DNA from: Melieria omissa
Taxonomy: Eukaryota; Arthropoda; Insecta; Diptera; Ulidiidae
Reading direction: 5' to 3'
NCBI GenBank assembly: GCA_963971225.1
Contig: OZ020267.1
Span: 96,337,648-96,401,647, forward strand
Length of the DNA stretch: 64,000 nucleotides
Below are positions 1 to 11,280 of the stretch, one piece after another; the stretch's first letter is position 1, and every line of letters starts with the position of its first letter. Under the pieces are notes generated by a model. The model did not search any database and was not told where the DNA came from. It saw only the letters and a program-made list of their open reading frames with translations. The translations under genes were made by a program, and so were the position numbers.

Positions 1-519
1 GTCTTCTTTAGAACCGATCGAAATTTTCTACAGTTGATTGTTCTAATCCACCTTTTGTGGTATCTCGAACTTATCCAATTGGCCACCAGACTTTCGCTTG
101 TTCAGTTGCTAAGTGTAATTTTGGACTAAAGTCCGCGGAAGCCCATTTATATCAGCTAATTCTGTATGCTGTTATCACTCGAGGTTTGTGCATTTCTTTC
201 TTTTTCTCCGTATTAACTTCACTTTAGAGCTTTAGAGCCTTTAGAGGGCTTCAACAAAACTATTGCATTGCATTGCATTACGTTACATCAATAAAGTGAA
301 ATTCACCCAGAATGGATGATTAGCCTACTGCTTGCAAAATTAGGTGATGGGAATGCAACCGAATATTGAAAATTTCCAGTCGATGAAACTTACATGAACG
401 CAATCTGCACATCCGATAACGCAGAGAATTTTTTAATTTTATATACTCCTACTTAACCCTTTATGACTCCCCCTAATCCCCCCAATTGTTTCTATAGAGC
501 CCCAGCTCTGTGTAGATTG
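1..519. other. No gene seen
   Basis: Unique AT-rich sequence. It contains a short CATTG-type run near 265-285 and no open frame or splice structure I can support. Confidence 0.5.
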
Positions 520-1168
520 AGAGAGATTGGTGCCGTATGAATGACACACTTAACAGCGACCTACAAATATTCTTCAAGTGGGGTCAAGTGAACAGGGTCG
601 AATTTAATCCTCGCAAGACCCAATGTTGCCTGTTATCCCACAAACGAGTCTTCCCACATCCCAACACATCCCGGGCAATGGGTGGTGTAGGTAAAGCGGT
701 GCAAAAAATATTTCACTCTGTCTGATCTCCGCATTACTTACACCACCTATATCCGACCTAAAATGGGGTTTAACTCGCATAGGCGGGGTTTTCAAAAACC
801 CATTTGGAGCTCCTCGATCGGGTGCAAAACCATGCGATTAAACTTATAAGGGACAGTAGGTCATCCAGCTCTATTGACTCCTTCGAGCATAGTCGAAACG
901 TGAAATGTGTGGTGTTATTTTACCGATATTTTTTCGGTAATGGCTCAGTGGAGATGAGCAGTTTGCTGCCATCACTCCGGGTATTACCCGGGCAACCCCT
1001 TTTAACACTCGCGCCCATGCATTCAACGTTGAAACGATGCTTCAGCGCACTACGCGCTACAGAGATAGTTCGATTCTGACCCGTACAGCGCAGTTGTGGA
1101 ATGGTCTCCCTGCAGATATTTTTCCCAGCAGTTATGATCTCGAAGGGTTCATTGCCTTGAGTCCATAA
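520..1168 (+). pseudogene. Jockey-like LINE reverse transcriptase remnant
   Basis: This is a decayed C-terminal part of a non-LTR retrotransposon reverse transcriptase. Three blocks read in different frames. From about 537 there is a stretch containing FNPRKTQCCLLSHKR, the conserved post-catalytic 'thumb' segment of Jockey-clade polymerases. From about 737 there is YTTYIRPKMGFNSH. From 807 there is ELLDRVQNHAIKLIRD, followed after a frameshift near 1015 by RTAQLWNGLPADIFPSSYDL, the usual C-terminal end, with a stop at about 1168. The catalytic YxDD segment, the endonuclease and the 5' half are absent. At least two frameshifts and internal losses make it non-functional. No poly(A) tail or target duplication is recognisable, which suggests an old insertion. 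The assignment to Jockey rather than a neighbouring clade rests on motif memory. Confidence 0.75.
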
Positions 1169-2564
1169 CTTAAAACCCTAACCCCAAAACCCCTTTGAGT
1201 TAAAAAAAGTATTCTATTTTTGAAATACTTTACTTCTGGCTAGTTCCGTTCACATCATACATATCTAAGTCATATGGAAATCGTATGGTAATCCCAACAT
1301 AACACTCAATAATTCAAAATCATATATGAAACCATGACTGTACAATTTGTATAATTCCGTACTAATCATAACTCGTCTCTCTCTTAATAAAATCTAAATT
1401 TTACTTCAATCCTCTGAAACCTTCCTCAAATTCTTTTTTAACCTTCTATTGCTCGTAATCTCCCATACATTCACGCACACCAACAATAAGATTTCCCATA
1501 TTTAATGCAAACATTTCTTATTTCCGCTCGGCAAATAAGTTTTGCAACGCACGCCACCAAAATGAAATAAGTGGCAACTACGCCCGATTGCAATTTGTGT
1601 GCGCAGTGAAGTGTTGCTGCTAGTTTTGAAGCTGCCACTGAGTGGAACTGAACTTGATTCCTTCCTCCCGTTTTCGGCAAACCACGTTAATATTTAATAC
1701 GTAGGTATTGAGGCGGGTGTGCGTTTGTGTGTGTGTGTGAGGCTGCATTTCGTACCTCAACACAGTAATGAGCACGAAAAGTGCGCCTTAGCAACGCGGC
1801 GGAGGGCGAGACCGGCATTAGTTTGTTTAGTGGTGAAAATTGGCACGTACTCTGCCGTGTTGCTGCTGTGTTGCATGTTTTCCATTTTTAGTTGGAGTTG
1901 TTCTTGTTTTCCAGATCTGTTTTTTTTTTGTTTTTTGGGGTCGTGCTTGCTTTCATTTTGCGGTTAGCTGCCAGCTGGCAGGGGTTAATTAGACATGGTG
2001 GAGTAATTTTTTGAGTGCACTTAAGGCTAATGATGCTCACTGCGTTGCTGCTGCTGAGCTGCTTCTGTTGTTGATTGCGCAGGTGATAAGCAACACGCTC
2101 CATGTTGCACCAATTTTCTTGCCGCCGCTCGGTTGAGTCTTAAACAGAATTTTTGATGTTGGAATGGCCACTTTGGCAGCGAGTTACTGTTGAGTGTTGC
2201 CACATGCTGGCACACGCACAGAAAAAATGTAAGCGCCACGTTTGTTGTGCAACATTTTCAAATGCTCATTAAAGCCGACTTTGACTGTATGAGTTTTGTT
2301 GTTGTTGTTGATTTCCCACAACATTCTACAGCCACTTGAGTGCGCTCTTCGATGGTATTGTTATTATTGTTATTGTTGTTGTTGTTGGCGCTGCTTTGTA
2401 TTCATCAACTTTGCCTTGAATGGAAATCAAGCGGGCAAAATGCGCTGTCAAGCATTTTAGTATCATAAAAATACAATCAGAGCAACAACAACAGCAATAA
2501 CCATACAAACAAACATCATCAACATAATACACACGGCAGCAGCCACAGCAACAACCAGTGCAAC
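1169..2564. other. Non-coding block with GT and GTT microsatellites
   Basis: AT-rich sequence with a GT run at about 1721-1739, a T run near 1920 and GTT/ATT trinucleotide runs at about 2297-2390. No supported gene. Confidence 0.5.
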
Positions 2565-2834
2565 ATGTTGCAACACTGTCAACGTCAAAATGTCACAACT
2601 GTCGCAATCTGGCTGGGCGCAGCGATTGCACACAAAGGCACCGGAAGTGGCGCAGAGGGTGAAGCGGCAAGCTGCCACATAAGTGGTTTCCGATGCAACA
2701 AACTCGAGCACAACTTCAGCAGCATGTACAATACAAGTACATCAAAACAACAACAACAAGAACAGCATGAACGCAGCGCAGTGAATTCGTATGCAAATTA
2801 TGTGCGCGACAGCAGGAAGAGCAGCGAGCGCTAG
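2565..2834 (+). CDS. Hypothetical 89-codon ORF
   Basis: An open frame starting in a good fly Kozak context (CAACATG) encodes 89 residues. It has a Gln-rich stretch at about residues 61-66 and a basic C-terminus (RDSRKSSER). The ATG sits inside the 12-bp palindrome GCAACATGTTGC. I recognise no domain, signal peptide or membrane segment. Base composition is richer in GC than its surroundings, which fits a transcribed leader as well as coding sequence. A LINE is inserted 80 bp downstream. It could be chance or part of a 5' leader; no splice sites were identified that would settle this. Confidence 0.15.
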   Translation: MLQHCQRQNVTTVAIWLGAAIAHKGTGSGAEGEAASCHISGFRCNKLEHNFSSMYNTSTSKQQQQEQHERSAVNSYANYVRDSRKSSER

Positions 2835-2914
2835 GAATTTGCTTGTAGTCCTTGTAAAATCATAAGAAGAAAGCCGAGCGATGTGTTGAAGCACAAGAAA
2901 GTGCCAAGTAGCAG

Positions 2915-2926
2915 TGTGCATATGGT

Positions 2927-2927
<1 letters not shown>
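2915..2927. repeat. Target-site duplication, left copy
   Basis: TGTGCATATGGTG, identical to 4515-4527. It flanks the poly(A) side of the LINE. Confidence 0.9.
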
Positions 2928-2979
<52 letters not shown>

Positions 2980-4514
2980 GAGGAGGGAAGCATCGAAAGC
3001 CTCAAGTTGTGCGGGACTTTAAACCGCTAAACCCACCTCTCGTCCGGACGGTTAGCCCTCCTGGGACCACCGTGAGGTATTACGTCAGGAGGCCGTCGTG
3101 AGCGTTACCGCTCTATCGTTCGTTTGTCAGTCTTTCGTCCGTGTGTTATGGCAGGTGTTGCCATGCGTTCGACACCACAGTGTTGTCGCCTACGGTGCAG
3201 AATAACCGCGCTAATTTTGCGGTGTGCACGGCGCAACTATCGTTGCCGCATTTGGGTGTTGAAGCAGTGCTGCCGTCGTTTGTGGCCGACGCCGGGCGTT
3301 CTGCTCGTCACTTCTCACTCGAAGCATCATAAGTGTTATGATTCGGCTGCAGGCCTCCCATGCATCGGGCGAGCTCAGCATGCAGTGTGTAACTGCTGAA
3401 GGAGAGATCGGCTCATTGAGAAGGGATTCCAAGGACCGTCTTTCTTCGACAAAGCGGCTGCATTCCAGCAAAACGTGCTCTGCGTTTTCTGCTTTCCCGG
3501 CGCATGCTGGGCAGAACGGGTCGTCTGCGTGCTGACATTTGTGCAGATACTCCTGGAAGCATCCATGTCCTGACAGCATTTGAGTCAAGAAGTAATTGAC
3601 CTCGCCGTGTTTTCTGTTGCACCACGCTTCTATGTTTGGGATCATCCGCCATGTCCACCGGCCTTTTGACGATGCATCCCATCGCTGCTGCCATTCTGCT
3701 AAGCTTTTACGCCGCACCGCCTCCATCACTGCAGATCGAGAGGCCGAAGTGTCTTTGCACTCTCGCCAGGTTATTGCTGCCTCTCTGGCCAGTATATCGA
3801 TTGGCCAAGTGCTGGCAATCACGTCTGCTGCCTCGTCCGAGACCGATCTAAAGGCGCAGCAGACTCTCAGCGAGCTGAGCCTGTAAGCGGATTTAAGGCA
3901 TCTGACGTACGAGCTCGTCATGGTTGCTTCTGCCCAAATAGGCGCGGCATAGAGGCATATCGACGCCGTCACGCTCGCTATCAATTTTCGTGTTATTGGC
4001 CTGGGGCCGCCGATGTTAGGCATTAGTCTGCCAATGGCAGCGCTGGTTCGCCTAGCCTTGTCACTGGCGTACTTGAGATGCTCTTTAAAGTTTAGCCGAT
4101 AGTCCAGCAGCACACCCAGGTATCTTAGGTGAGGACTAGACTGGATTTCATGGCCGCCTACCCGAATTTTTATGCCTTCCACTTTTTTCCTGCTTGTAAG
4201 CAGGACCGCTTCTGTCTTGTGTTCTGCGAGTTGCAGGCCGGCGTTGCGCAGCCACGCCTTCATGGCCGATATTGTAGTGTTACAATTCTCTGTTAGTGTG
4301 GCCAGGGTTTTGGCCACAGCGACTACGGCTACATCGTCTGCATATCCGATGATGCTTACTTCGGGAGGGCGTTGTATTTTCAGTATGCCGTTGTACATGA
4401 CGTTCCACAAAACCGGTCCTAGGACGGAGCCCTGCGGTACGCCACCTGTAACACCATATTGCTTGGGGCCCTCCTCCGTGTCATATAGTAGGACTCTGTG
4501 GAGTAGTAGGACTC
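2928..4514 (-). mobile_element. 5'-truncated R1-like LINE insertion
   Basis: A young non-LTR retrotransposon inserted on the minus strand. The 3' end is an uninterrupted 49-nt poly(A) tail, read as T at 2928-2976. It is preceded in element sense by a 3' UTR of about 230 nt and by the reverse transcriptase reading frame. The insertion is bounded by a perfect 13-bp target duplication, TGTGCATATGGTG, at 2915-2927 and 4515-4527. This proves target-primed integration and fixes both ends. The 5' part (ORF1, endonuclease and the first half of the polymerase) is missing, as is usual for incomplete reverse transcription. The target lies at the edge of a GT microsatellite (about 4524-4541). The open frame and the pure tail argue for a recent event. 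Confidence 0.9.
3211..4514 (-). pseudogene. LINE polymerase fragment, open but N-terminally truncated
   Basis: About 434 codons remain open up to the stop at 3213-3211. Visible in order are TGGVPQGSVLGPVLWN (polymerase motif B region) and IIGYADDVAVV with the catalytic YADD. Next come LAEHKTEAVLLTSRKK and HLRYLGVLLDYRLNFKEHL, the thumb motifs. The C-terminal segment contains CPAC and EHVLLEC, the zinc-knuckle-like tail common in R1-clade elements. The upstream catalytic aspartate of motif A and the endonuclease are lost. The clade (R1-like) is my recognition from motif pattern, not a search. The first six element codons form a small tandem duplication (HRVLLL-HRVLLY), explained by the junction repeat at 4486-4518. 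No promoter or own start codon is present, so a protein is unlikely. Confidence 0.85.
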
Positions 4515-4518
4515 TGTG
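4486..4518. repeat. 15-bp repeat at the LINE 5' junction
   Basis: TAGTAGGACTCTGTG occurs at 4486-4500 and again at 4504-4518. The second copy runs into the target duplication, sharing TGTG with it. It looks like a microduplication made while the 5' end was being joined. Confidence 0.8.
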
Positions 4519-4541
4519 CATATGGTGTGTGTGTGTGTGTC
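4515..4541. repeat. Target-site duplication (right) and GT run
   Basis: The right copy of the 13-bp duplication is at 4515-4527. It passes directly into a GT microsatellite to about 4541. Confidence 0.85.
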
Positions 4542-6736
4542 TGTGACATTTGTTACTTTCTGACTTTTCAAACATTTTCCTATACTCTGCACGCTGCTGC
4601 TGCCAGCCAGCTGAAGTTGCTTGTTTATTTGCTTATTTCTTCACTTCACTATGCATATTTGTGTTTGTGTGTGATTGTTGTTGTTCGAGTTGTTTTTATT
4701 GTTGCTTTTTTCGAGTGTTGATTGCATTTTCAGTAGTTGCGTTGTGGTTTAATAAAGCAACAAATGCAAAAAAGAGCTTACAAGAAATGTTCAATATTTT
4801 AAAGCATATATTTGGGCGCTTTATGAATGTTGTGTTCAATTTTGCAGTAATTGCCCAGCAAACAATTTCTCGATATAAACCTTTAACAACAAATTCTCGA
4901 AATAATCTCGGTAACGCTTGAATTTCTTTCCTTGAAGAATTTGAAAATTTTCAAGTTTCAATATCGTTTGATTGGTCAGGTGCTTATAGTATTGTTTTAA
5001 ACAGTGCTAAAGTCGAAGAAGATATATTTTTAAGCACTTGGGAATTATTTCAATGAGGGGAAATTTTCTTTAGCGAATTTTTATTGCAATTGAATTGATG
5101 TAAAGATGTAAAGAAAAAAAGTAGAATTATTTGGGTTTTTCGATAGGTCACGTCCTTAGATTGATGGCGCTAATGGTTCGTTGAAGACGAAGCCAAAACG
5201 GCGCTTATACTTGAGCGATCCTGCGGCTTGCAGCTGTAGCTTCCTAACTATTTACCTTCGGAAACTTCTTTATTAACAATTGGCGCAATTTTTAACAATT
5301 GGCGCTAAGTTCGACCTTCTTAAACGGTAATGAAAGGAACTTTGATAGATCATTAACTTGGTAGCACAATTAGCAACATAGTGTGCCGTTTTTATATCAA
5401 ATTCCCATTTTGCGAGGGTCAGAAGGAGAAACAGCTTGCTAATCTTCATAGTGGAGATGGTACTAAAGTCTTGTAATAATGGTGTCTTGAGCGAGTGCAG
5501 TTTACGTTTCTTAGTTTCCTAACAAGTCCTCAAGGATTGGGTATGTCTCGTTCTCATATTTCTTCCCTCAACTGAGACTGTGACTGTTAAAAGGGATTTG
5601 CACAAGCACCGCGGTGAGTCTTACGGTGTTCACTCAAGTGTTTCCAAACTATTGCCTAGGCTTGCTCAAGCCATATTTTACCTAACTTTCCCTTAAAATG
5701 TTGCAGGTAGAAAGTTGTTTCCACCCTTCGTTTGCGTGTCTTAGAAAGTGGGTATGAATGCCTTCAATGCAAGTAATTGACTCTGTGTTGGTAATGCCCA
5801 GAGCTGTCCTTTCAATATCTATATGTCCTGGGACCATAGGTCAAGATGACGCATTGCCTTCCACAGACGAGGTACAGAATGTTTTGCAGTTTTTGACAAG
5901 TTTTGAAAGGGTTTTGTTCGACTTCAATGCTATGATGGCAGCTTGACTATTAAAAAAGAAGGCGTTACCAGGGACAATTAAAACCTCTTCCTGAGCACCG
6001 TTGCTTCATTTAGTAGACGAACGGATTTGGTTAAGTTTATTTACTTATTTATGGACTGTTCCTGTGTGAAGCTTTATATCGAAAATCTGTCGCAATATTT
6101 TGTGCCTCCAGTTCTGTCTGGATGAAAATACTCAACAGTTAGAAGTTCTTTCTGAAATCTAGAATAAGTGCTAAGAAGTCAATAGGCGTGTCGATAAATT
6201 TCTTGAAAAACTTTTGCTGACGTAAATACTGCAGTAAATACAGCAATAAATACTTCTATTCATATAGAAGAAACCAGGAAATTGTTTGCCAATTCTTATC
6301 GACAGTGACCAGAGGGAATCATAGTTTATTATTTTACTTTCAAAATTGTTTTTTCTTTAAATTTTCGCTCAATCTTCAATTTTTTTAAATCTTCCCTTTT
6401 CACAATAACAACACTTGTGCTCTGAACAACTATGTAACATACTTTTAGGCTTAGAGAAACATTCAATTTAAGTCTTTAGTGTGTTTATGTTCTTCTTACT
6501 TTTTTATTAATTCTGAACCGTAAGCAGTCAACAAATTTAGTACCTATTCGAAGGTCATACCACCTCATGCCTGATGCCTTGCCACGCTAGCGCCACACTT
6601 TTACTTTTATCTTGCGCTGATTAAGTCACTGTGCATGTAGTGAGGCGTATCATGTTAACTGGTCGTAAATTTCGCCAAAGCCAAACTCGGTATTTCACAG
6701 CAAATGGCGCAAATGCAGCGCAGCAAACTTTATCAC
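4542..6736. other. Non-coding block, nothing recognised
   Basis: Mostly unique sequence. A short local duplication (TTAACAATTGGCGC) lies near 5274-5307. Open frames here are short and show no family motif. Confidence 0.45.
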
Positions 6737-6868
6737 AGACACACACACACACACACACAGACACACAAAAACATTCATGCACGCGCATAAACACAACAGC
6801 AACAATCAATTTTATTGTTTTCCGCTACCCCAACAAAATCCCTTCTGCATGTGTGTGTGTGTGTGTCT
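6737..6868. repeat. Opposed CA and GT microsatellites
   Basis: A CA run at about 6737-6768 and a GT run at about 6848-6868 lie about 80 bp apart. In RNA from either strand they could pair as a stem. Confidence 0.7.
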
Positions 6869-9800
6869 ATGTGTATGTAGGAGTACGTGTTAATAAGCTA
6901 GAGTTCGTTTTCTTTGCGTGGCATACTTTTAGGCACTTGCCGCAATTCAACGCTTCAGACCCCAGCAAAAAGTGCCAGCAACTGCTGTGTACTGGGCACG
7001 AGGGCAAAAACTATTATTACAACAAAAACAACAGCAACCAGCACAACTACACACAACTGTGCGTTTTTAATGCGCACATAAAACGAAAATGAAAAATAAT
7101 AAATAATAAATAAAATAATAAATAAAAAAAATAAAATAACAATGAAATAATGTAATAAAAATAAAACAAAGTGTAGCGCAAAGTGTAATGGCAAAGTTTC
7201 AGCAAAGAACAAAAAAACAACAACAATAATGAAAGTGCAGTTGTGACGAAAGAGCTATAGCAACAGCATTCAAACGTTGGAGTAAAAGGCGAAAAAATGC
7301 ACTTGGGGCGAGGGGGAGGGGTACAAAAACTCAAATAAAAAGCAACGCTGTACTCGTAAAATTGGCAGTGGAAATGGCACTAAAAATGTTACAAAAGCAT
7401 GCAATTTATACTTAATAAAGCACATCACACTTAGTTGTAGACGCTGGGAACATAAAAAATCTAACTGATCGAGGAGTAAAGGACCAGTTGCAAGTTGGCT
7501 GATGAGCATAAGAAAATCAATTAAATGCATGTTTTGCTTCAGTGCCTTCCTCGTTTGTTAAATATTGATTCGTTTTGGGTCATTTTCTACTAACGTTGCT
7601 TCAAGAAAAGCCACAAGGGAAAACATCTCTGAAAGTGCATTTCTGAGTCAATAAGTAAGAAAGTAAAGTAAGAAAGTAAAAAAGTTGTGTGTCTACATTT
7701 TTTTTTTTAATTTTTTAAATTTTTTAATTTTTTAAATTTTAAAGAAGAATTTCGTTTTTGTAAAACTTAGGATTTTAAAGGCTAGAAGATAAGGGCTTGT
7801 GAAAAAATTTATATACACTTGACTTAACATGATCACAACCAGATAATTTAATTATCCGTCGAAACGAGCCAGAAAATAACTCTCAGGCATTGTCAAACTA
7901 CAAAATGTTAACCTTTATGTGTGTGTTGGGTACCCAAATCACTTTTATATCGAATCATAAAATATACTTTTATATTGCTGAGAGCTTTAAAACTAAGCAG
8001 AAATGGCAAAATTGTATACATTGCGAACAAAAGGTTAGAAATTTTCATACAATTTGTACTGTGGTACCCGGCTACGTCATCACACGGGTAAGGGTGTTTT
8101 TTCAGCATACACTTTAGGGTTAAGAAAAACAGATTTCAAGAGAGATTTCAATTCAGCAGACCACGATTAACTAGTACACCAAATTTTCCTAATTTACAAG
8201 AATCGCACAAGTGCGCTCTTGGCAAAATCTCCACCTCCAAGACTACGCTTCTATTTATTGGTGGGGTTCACCATTAGGTCCAACAGGAATTTTTCAGGTC
8301 GTAAGAAATCGATTCTTCCAAAATGCCAAGTAATGTATTTCCTTAATTGTATTAACTTTAATACTTCTATACTTCTTTCTACTTTCTCCAACTCATTTGT
8401 AAATCGAGTGGCATGTTCATGATTCTTTAGTTTACTTTTGATTACATTTGCTCTATTAACTGTCTGATATATATGCTTGTACATATGTTTACATATTAAT
8501 TTTTCTACTGCCCTCATTCACTGTGCTCATCTTTACACCACTCAGTCAAATTATAGTTTTTCCATTTCATTATTATTTAATCAGCACGCTTAATGCGTTC
8601 AAGTGGCAATAACCATCAAAGTGCCCAGCTGGCATCATTCCATTTATCTATTTACATGGACAACACACGGCGTGTGAGGAGTCGGGGATCATGAAGTACA
8701 ACTTCATTCACTAGACAGTCGATAATAATAATCTAATAATAACCTCGCAAGCCTGGCCACCATTTCCAATCAAACAAACTCGACTCGCTGCCCATCGTTC
8801 GCCAACGGTTGCCACTATTGCATCGCTAATTCCCTTTTCTTATCGCACAATTCGCTCCTCAGTAGTCTATCGCTTCAATTATGCTTCAACAAGCACTCCT
8901 CTTGGCCACTTCTATGCTTCGATACTTGGGCGCCTTATCAGTTTTCCCACTTTATGAACTCGATGGCAGTTTTTGTGCGCACTTTTTCTTGCCATCTTCT
9001 TATTGGCATTCGTTTGTGTTATGACTTATGCCTCTCATACTACTTTCGCCCTTCCTCACACCGCCCTTTTTCAGGCTCTTATCTGCTCTCAACGTATCCA
9101 AGTACATTAGTTCCGTTGCCGTTTTATGGCGACGCGTCGGTCCCCTGACGCTGCTTAGTCGTCCATCAGCGTAGTTACGTGAGTGGCTGCTGCGAGCAGA
9201 GCGAACGCGACAAAAGGTGTACACAACATTTGTGACTAAGCTAAAGGAAAACATATCTGACAACATGTTGAGGAGCAAATAACTATCAAAGGAACAACAC
9301 CGAAATAAACAAAGTGACGCGAGGATATGTTAGGTGATGTTAAAGTTACAACATTTTGTCACTTAAATCTTAAAATCTCAGGTGTAGCAAAGTACACCGG
9401 ATATTGTTAGTTACTAAGTAATAAACAGTAGCGAATCATCATATAAGTCCGATATCTGGTTGTAAATACGAATTCTCTCTCAACTCAGAATAATTAAAAT
9501 AAATTTTTTATAGTGGCTGCCTTGTCAGTAAGACGACTGTGAAACTGTGAACAAAACAGCTGCATTTGTAAAAGAGCATTCCGACAGAAATAGTTAAATT
9601 GCAAAATTTCAGGCGATTTTTCAGAATTTTTGGACAATAACTTTGATTTTCCATTTAATTTCTCATTCATTTAAAATAATATTTTATTTGTTAAGAAATG
9701 AGAAAAAATGTGTTTTAAATGATCTTAGAGTCTGTCCATCTGCAAAAAAAGTTAAGATATACAGACACAGTTCTTCAAAAAACCCATGCTCTATGCTCTA

Positions 9801-10100
9801 AGCTAATGCTCTATGGTCCACCTTAAGCTCTTGAGAAGATTTGAAGTGTTTCCACAAATATGTCAATGTTGTTGTTGTTTAAATACTTTACGCTTATATA
9901 AAGTCAACATCGAGGTTTAACAGAATAAAGTCTTTTCAGCCACGCTTTGAATAAGAGTTAGAAAGGGTCGAATTTTAATCTTTTTCAATTGAATGACTTA
10001 TGTATGTAGATAAGTAGCAGGGATTACGAACTCAGACCACTCTTCTTATAATTTTCATCTGCTTCATGTTGAAAGCGATAGAAGTAGACGAGTATTTTAA
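6869..10100. other. Non-coding block with A/T-rich simple repeats
   Basis: It contains an AATA-type run at about 7089-7170, a T/A-rich run of TTTTTTAAA units at about 7700-7745, and otherwise unique AT-rich sequence. A minus-strand open frame at 8251-8517 (88 codons, no recognised motif) is the longest. I cannot support a gene. Confidence 0.45.
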
Positions 10101-10182
10101 CCAGCTCGAGCTAAATATCGAACCTATGGCCTCTGATATAGAAAAAAATTAAGCGCACTACTCGCTGGACTATCGAAGTCGG
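10101..10182 (-). other. tRNA-like sequence (SINE head or tRNA relic)
   Basis: On the minus strand a D-arm-like TAGTCCAGCGAGTAGTGCGC is followed by AGGTTCGATATTT, a near match to the pol III B box GGTTCGANTC, at 10125-10113. The two boxes are roughly 35 nt apart, as in a tRNA. The acceptor stem does not pair well and an interior T run breaks the anticodon arm, so this is not a working tRNA. Confidence 0.35.
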
Positions 10183-10704
10183 CTATTTATGTATCAAGAA
10201 CTTTTATTTAAAACTTATTGAGGTGGCAACGTGACTACACTCGCTTCATTGATTTCATAGCTACTGAAGAAATCGATTCATCGCGGAGCGGGGAAAATAA
10301 ATAAACGGGTTGAGTTTCGAGTTTTGGATCCTTATTCGTTGTCGTACGAATGACGAATGACAAGAAGTAGAATAAACAAACAACAAACGGCCGAAGCCAA
10401 AATAGGGGGGAAACATGAGTACAAAAGGAGAAGGAAAGGAATGAGCTAAGGTATAACACTGACACACGTTTTCCTTCAACACACAATTTGTTTACTGAAA
10501 CTTTCGAGAGCTTTTGTTCACGAAATTAACCTTTCACTGGCAAATTCTTCAGTGACATATGTGCCATGTATGCCATTAATTTCAATGGCATTAATCAGTA
10601 ATAGAGCTCTTTATTAATTTTAATTAATTTATTATGTTATATAGTTATTTTTATAAAAATGAATAACAATAACAAACATAATAATAAATAATAATTTCAC
10701 TCAC

Positions 10705-10791
10705 CACAGCGCGACATGCCTGCGAACGGTAGATATCACTGGCGCCAGAAAGGCTTTGAAAGTATTTCTTTGTCCCGTAGACGGTATCCAT
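10705..10791 (-). CDS. Candidate first coding exon, unidentified gene
   Basis: Best host-coding evidence in the window. On the minus strand an ATG in an excellent fly Kozak context (CGCAACATGG) opens 29 codons. They begin MDTVYGTKKYFQ and end SQACRAV, and are followed immediately by the donor GTGAGT at 10704-10699. An in-frame TAA lies five codons upstream of the ATG, so this must be the true start. Third positions are GC-rich (GTC TAC GGG, GGC GCC) against AT-rich surroundings. The exon ends in phase 0. I do not recognise the protein; there is no signal peptide, and an aromatic/basic patch (YGTKKYF) is the main feature. The next exon should lie at lower coordinates, within or beyond the window, and I did not find it. 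It is too short to judge function. Confidence 0.6.
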
Positions 10792-10921
10792 GTTGCGCGG
10801 TTCTTACAGTTTGTTCTGATTATTGTTCCTTCTTAACTCGACGAATTTACTAAGTCACTAAAATAAAGACTTGCACCAATTGTTGCTGTTGTTTTTTCAC
10901 ACAAATTCCAAACGCAGCGAT

Positions 10922-10972
10922 TCAGGCATTTGACAAATCGACCACATATCGGCAACAAATGTTGCGCAACAT
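10922..10972 (-). CDS. Upstream ORF in the leader, 16 codons
   Basis: On the minus strand an ATG in a strong Kozak context (GCAACATG) opens MLRNICCRYVVDLSNA and stops at 10924-10922. It ends about 130 nt before the main ATG at 10791. A well-placed, non-overlapping uORF usually lowers main-ORF translation and allows reinitiation; that role is inferred from position only. It depends on the leader being transcribed from above 10972. Confidence 0.35.
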   Translation of the reverse strand: MLRNICCRYVVDLSNA

Positions 10973-10977
10973 GTTGC
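10960..10977. promoter_or_regulatory. Two overlapping 12-bp palindromes with a C/EBP-like core
   Basis: TGTTGCGCAACA (10960-10971) and GCAACATGTTGC (10966-10977) overlap by six bases. TTGCGCAA inside the first is the textbook C/EBP-type bZIP core. The overlap places the uORF start codon inside the second palindrome. Binding is inferred. Confidence 0.35.
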
Positions 10978-11280
10978 AAACACAAGCGAACACTTTCTGC
11001 AGCTGCTGCTGCACTGGATTAAAATGTCTTCGGTGCGCTTAATTCGCGCAATTAACTAATAAGGCACACGCCACCGACACACAGCAGCTGTGGCTGCGTA
11101 CCGAACCAATGCGCCGGAACGTTGCGGCTGACGAGATGCTGTCTGCGCCGGCTGCCGGAAGGCTGATGAAGACCGATGAGCTGCGGCCGCACTGACAGCG
11201 TTGCGTATTTAATGCTTTTAATATACGAAACTGACGCTGTTGACGTTGGCCTTCGGGCGATGCGTATTTTTTGTTGCACG

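Larger units (their letters stand above)
10792..11280 (-). other. Probable 5' leader of the minus-strand exon
   Basis: This region runs continuously upstream of the ATG at 10791 and has the look of a fly 5' UTR: GC-richer than its flanks, with CAG/GCA runs. A TCAGTT initiator-like motif lies at 11234-11229 (minus), but no downstream element follows at +28, so the start site is uncertain. Confidence 0.4.

Noticed and set aside
2928..2976. Long T run as a simple microsatellite
   Set aside because: The adjacent LINE and the 13-bp target duplication show it is the element's poly(A) tail.
8251..8517. 88-codon minus-strand frame
   Set aside because: No family motif, no splice signals and AT-rich codon use like the flanks.
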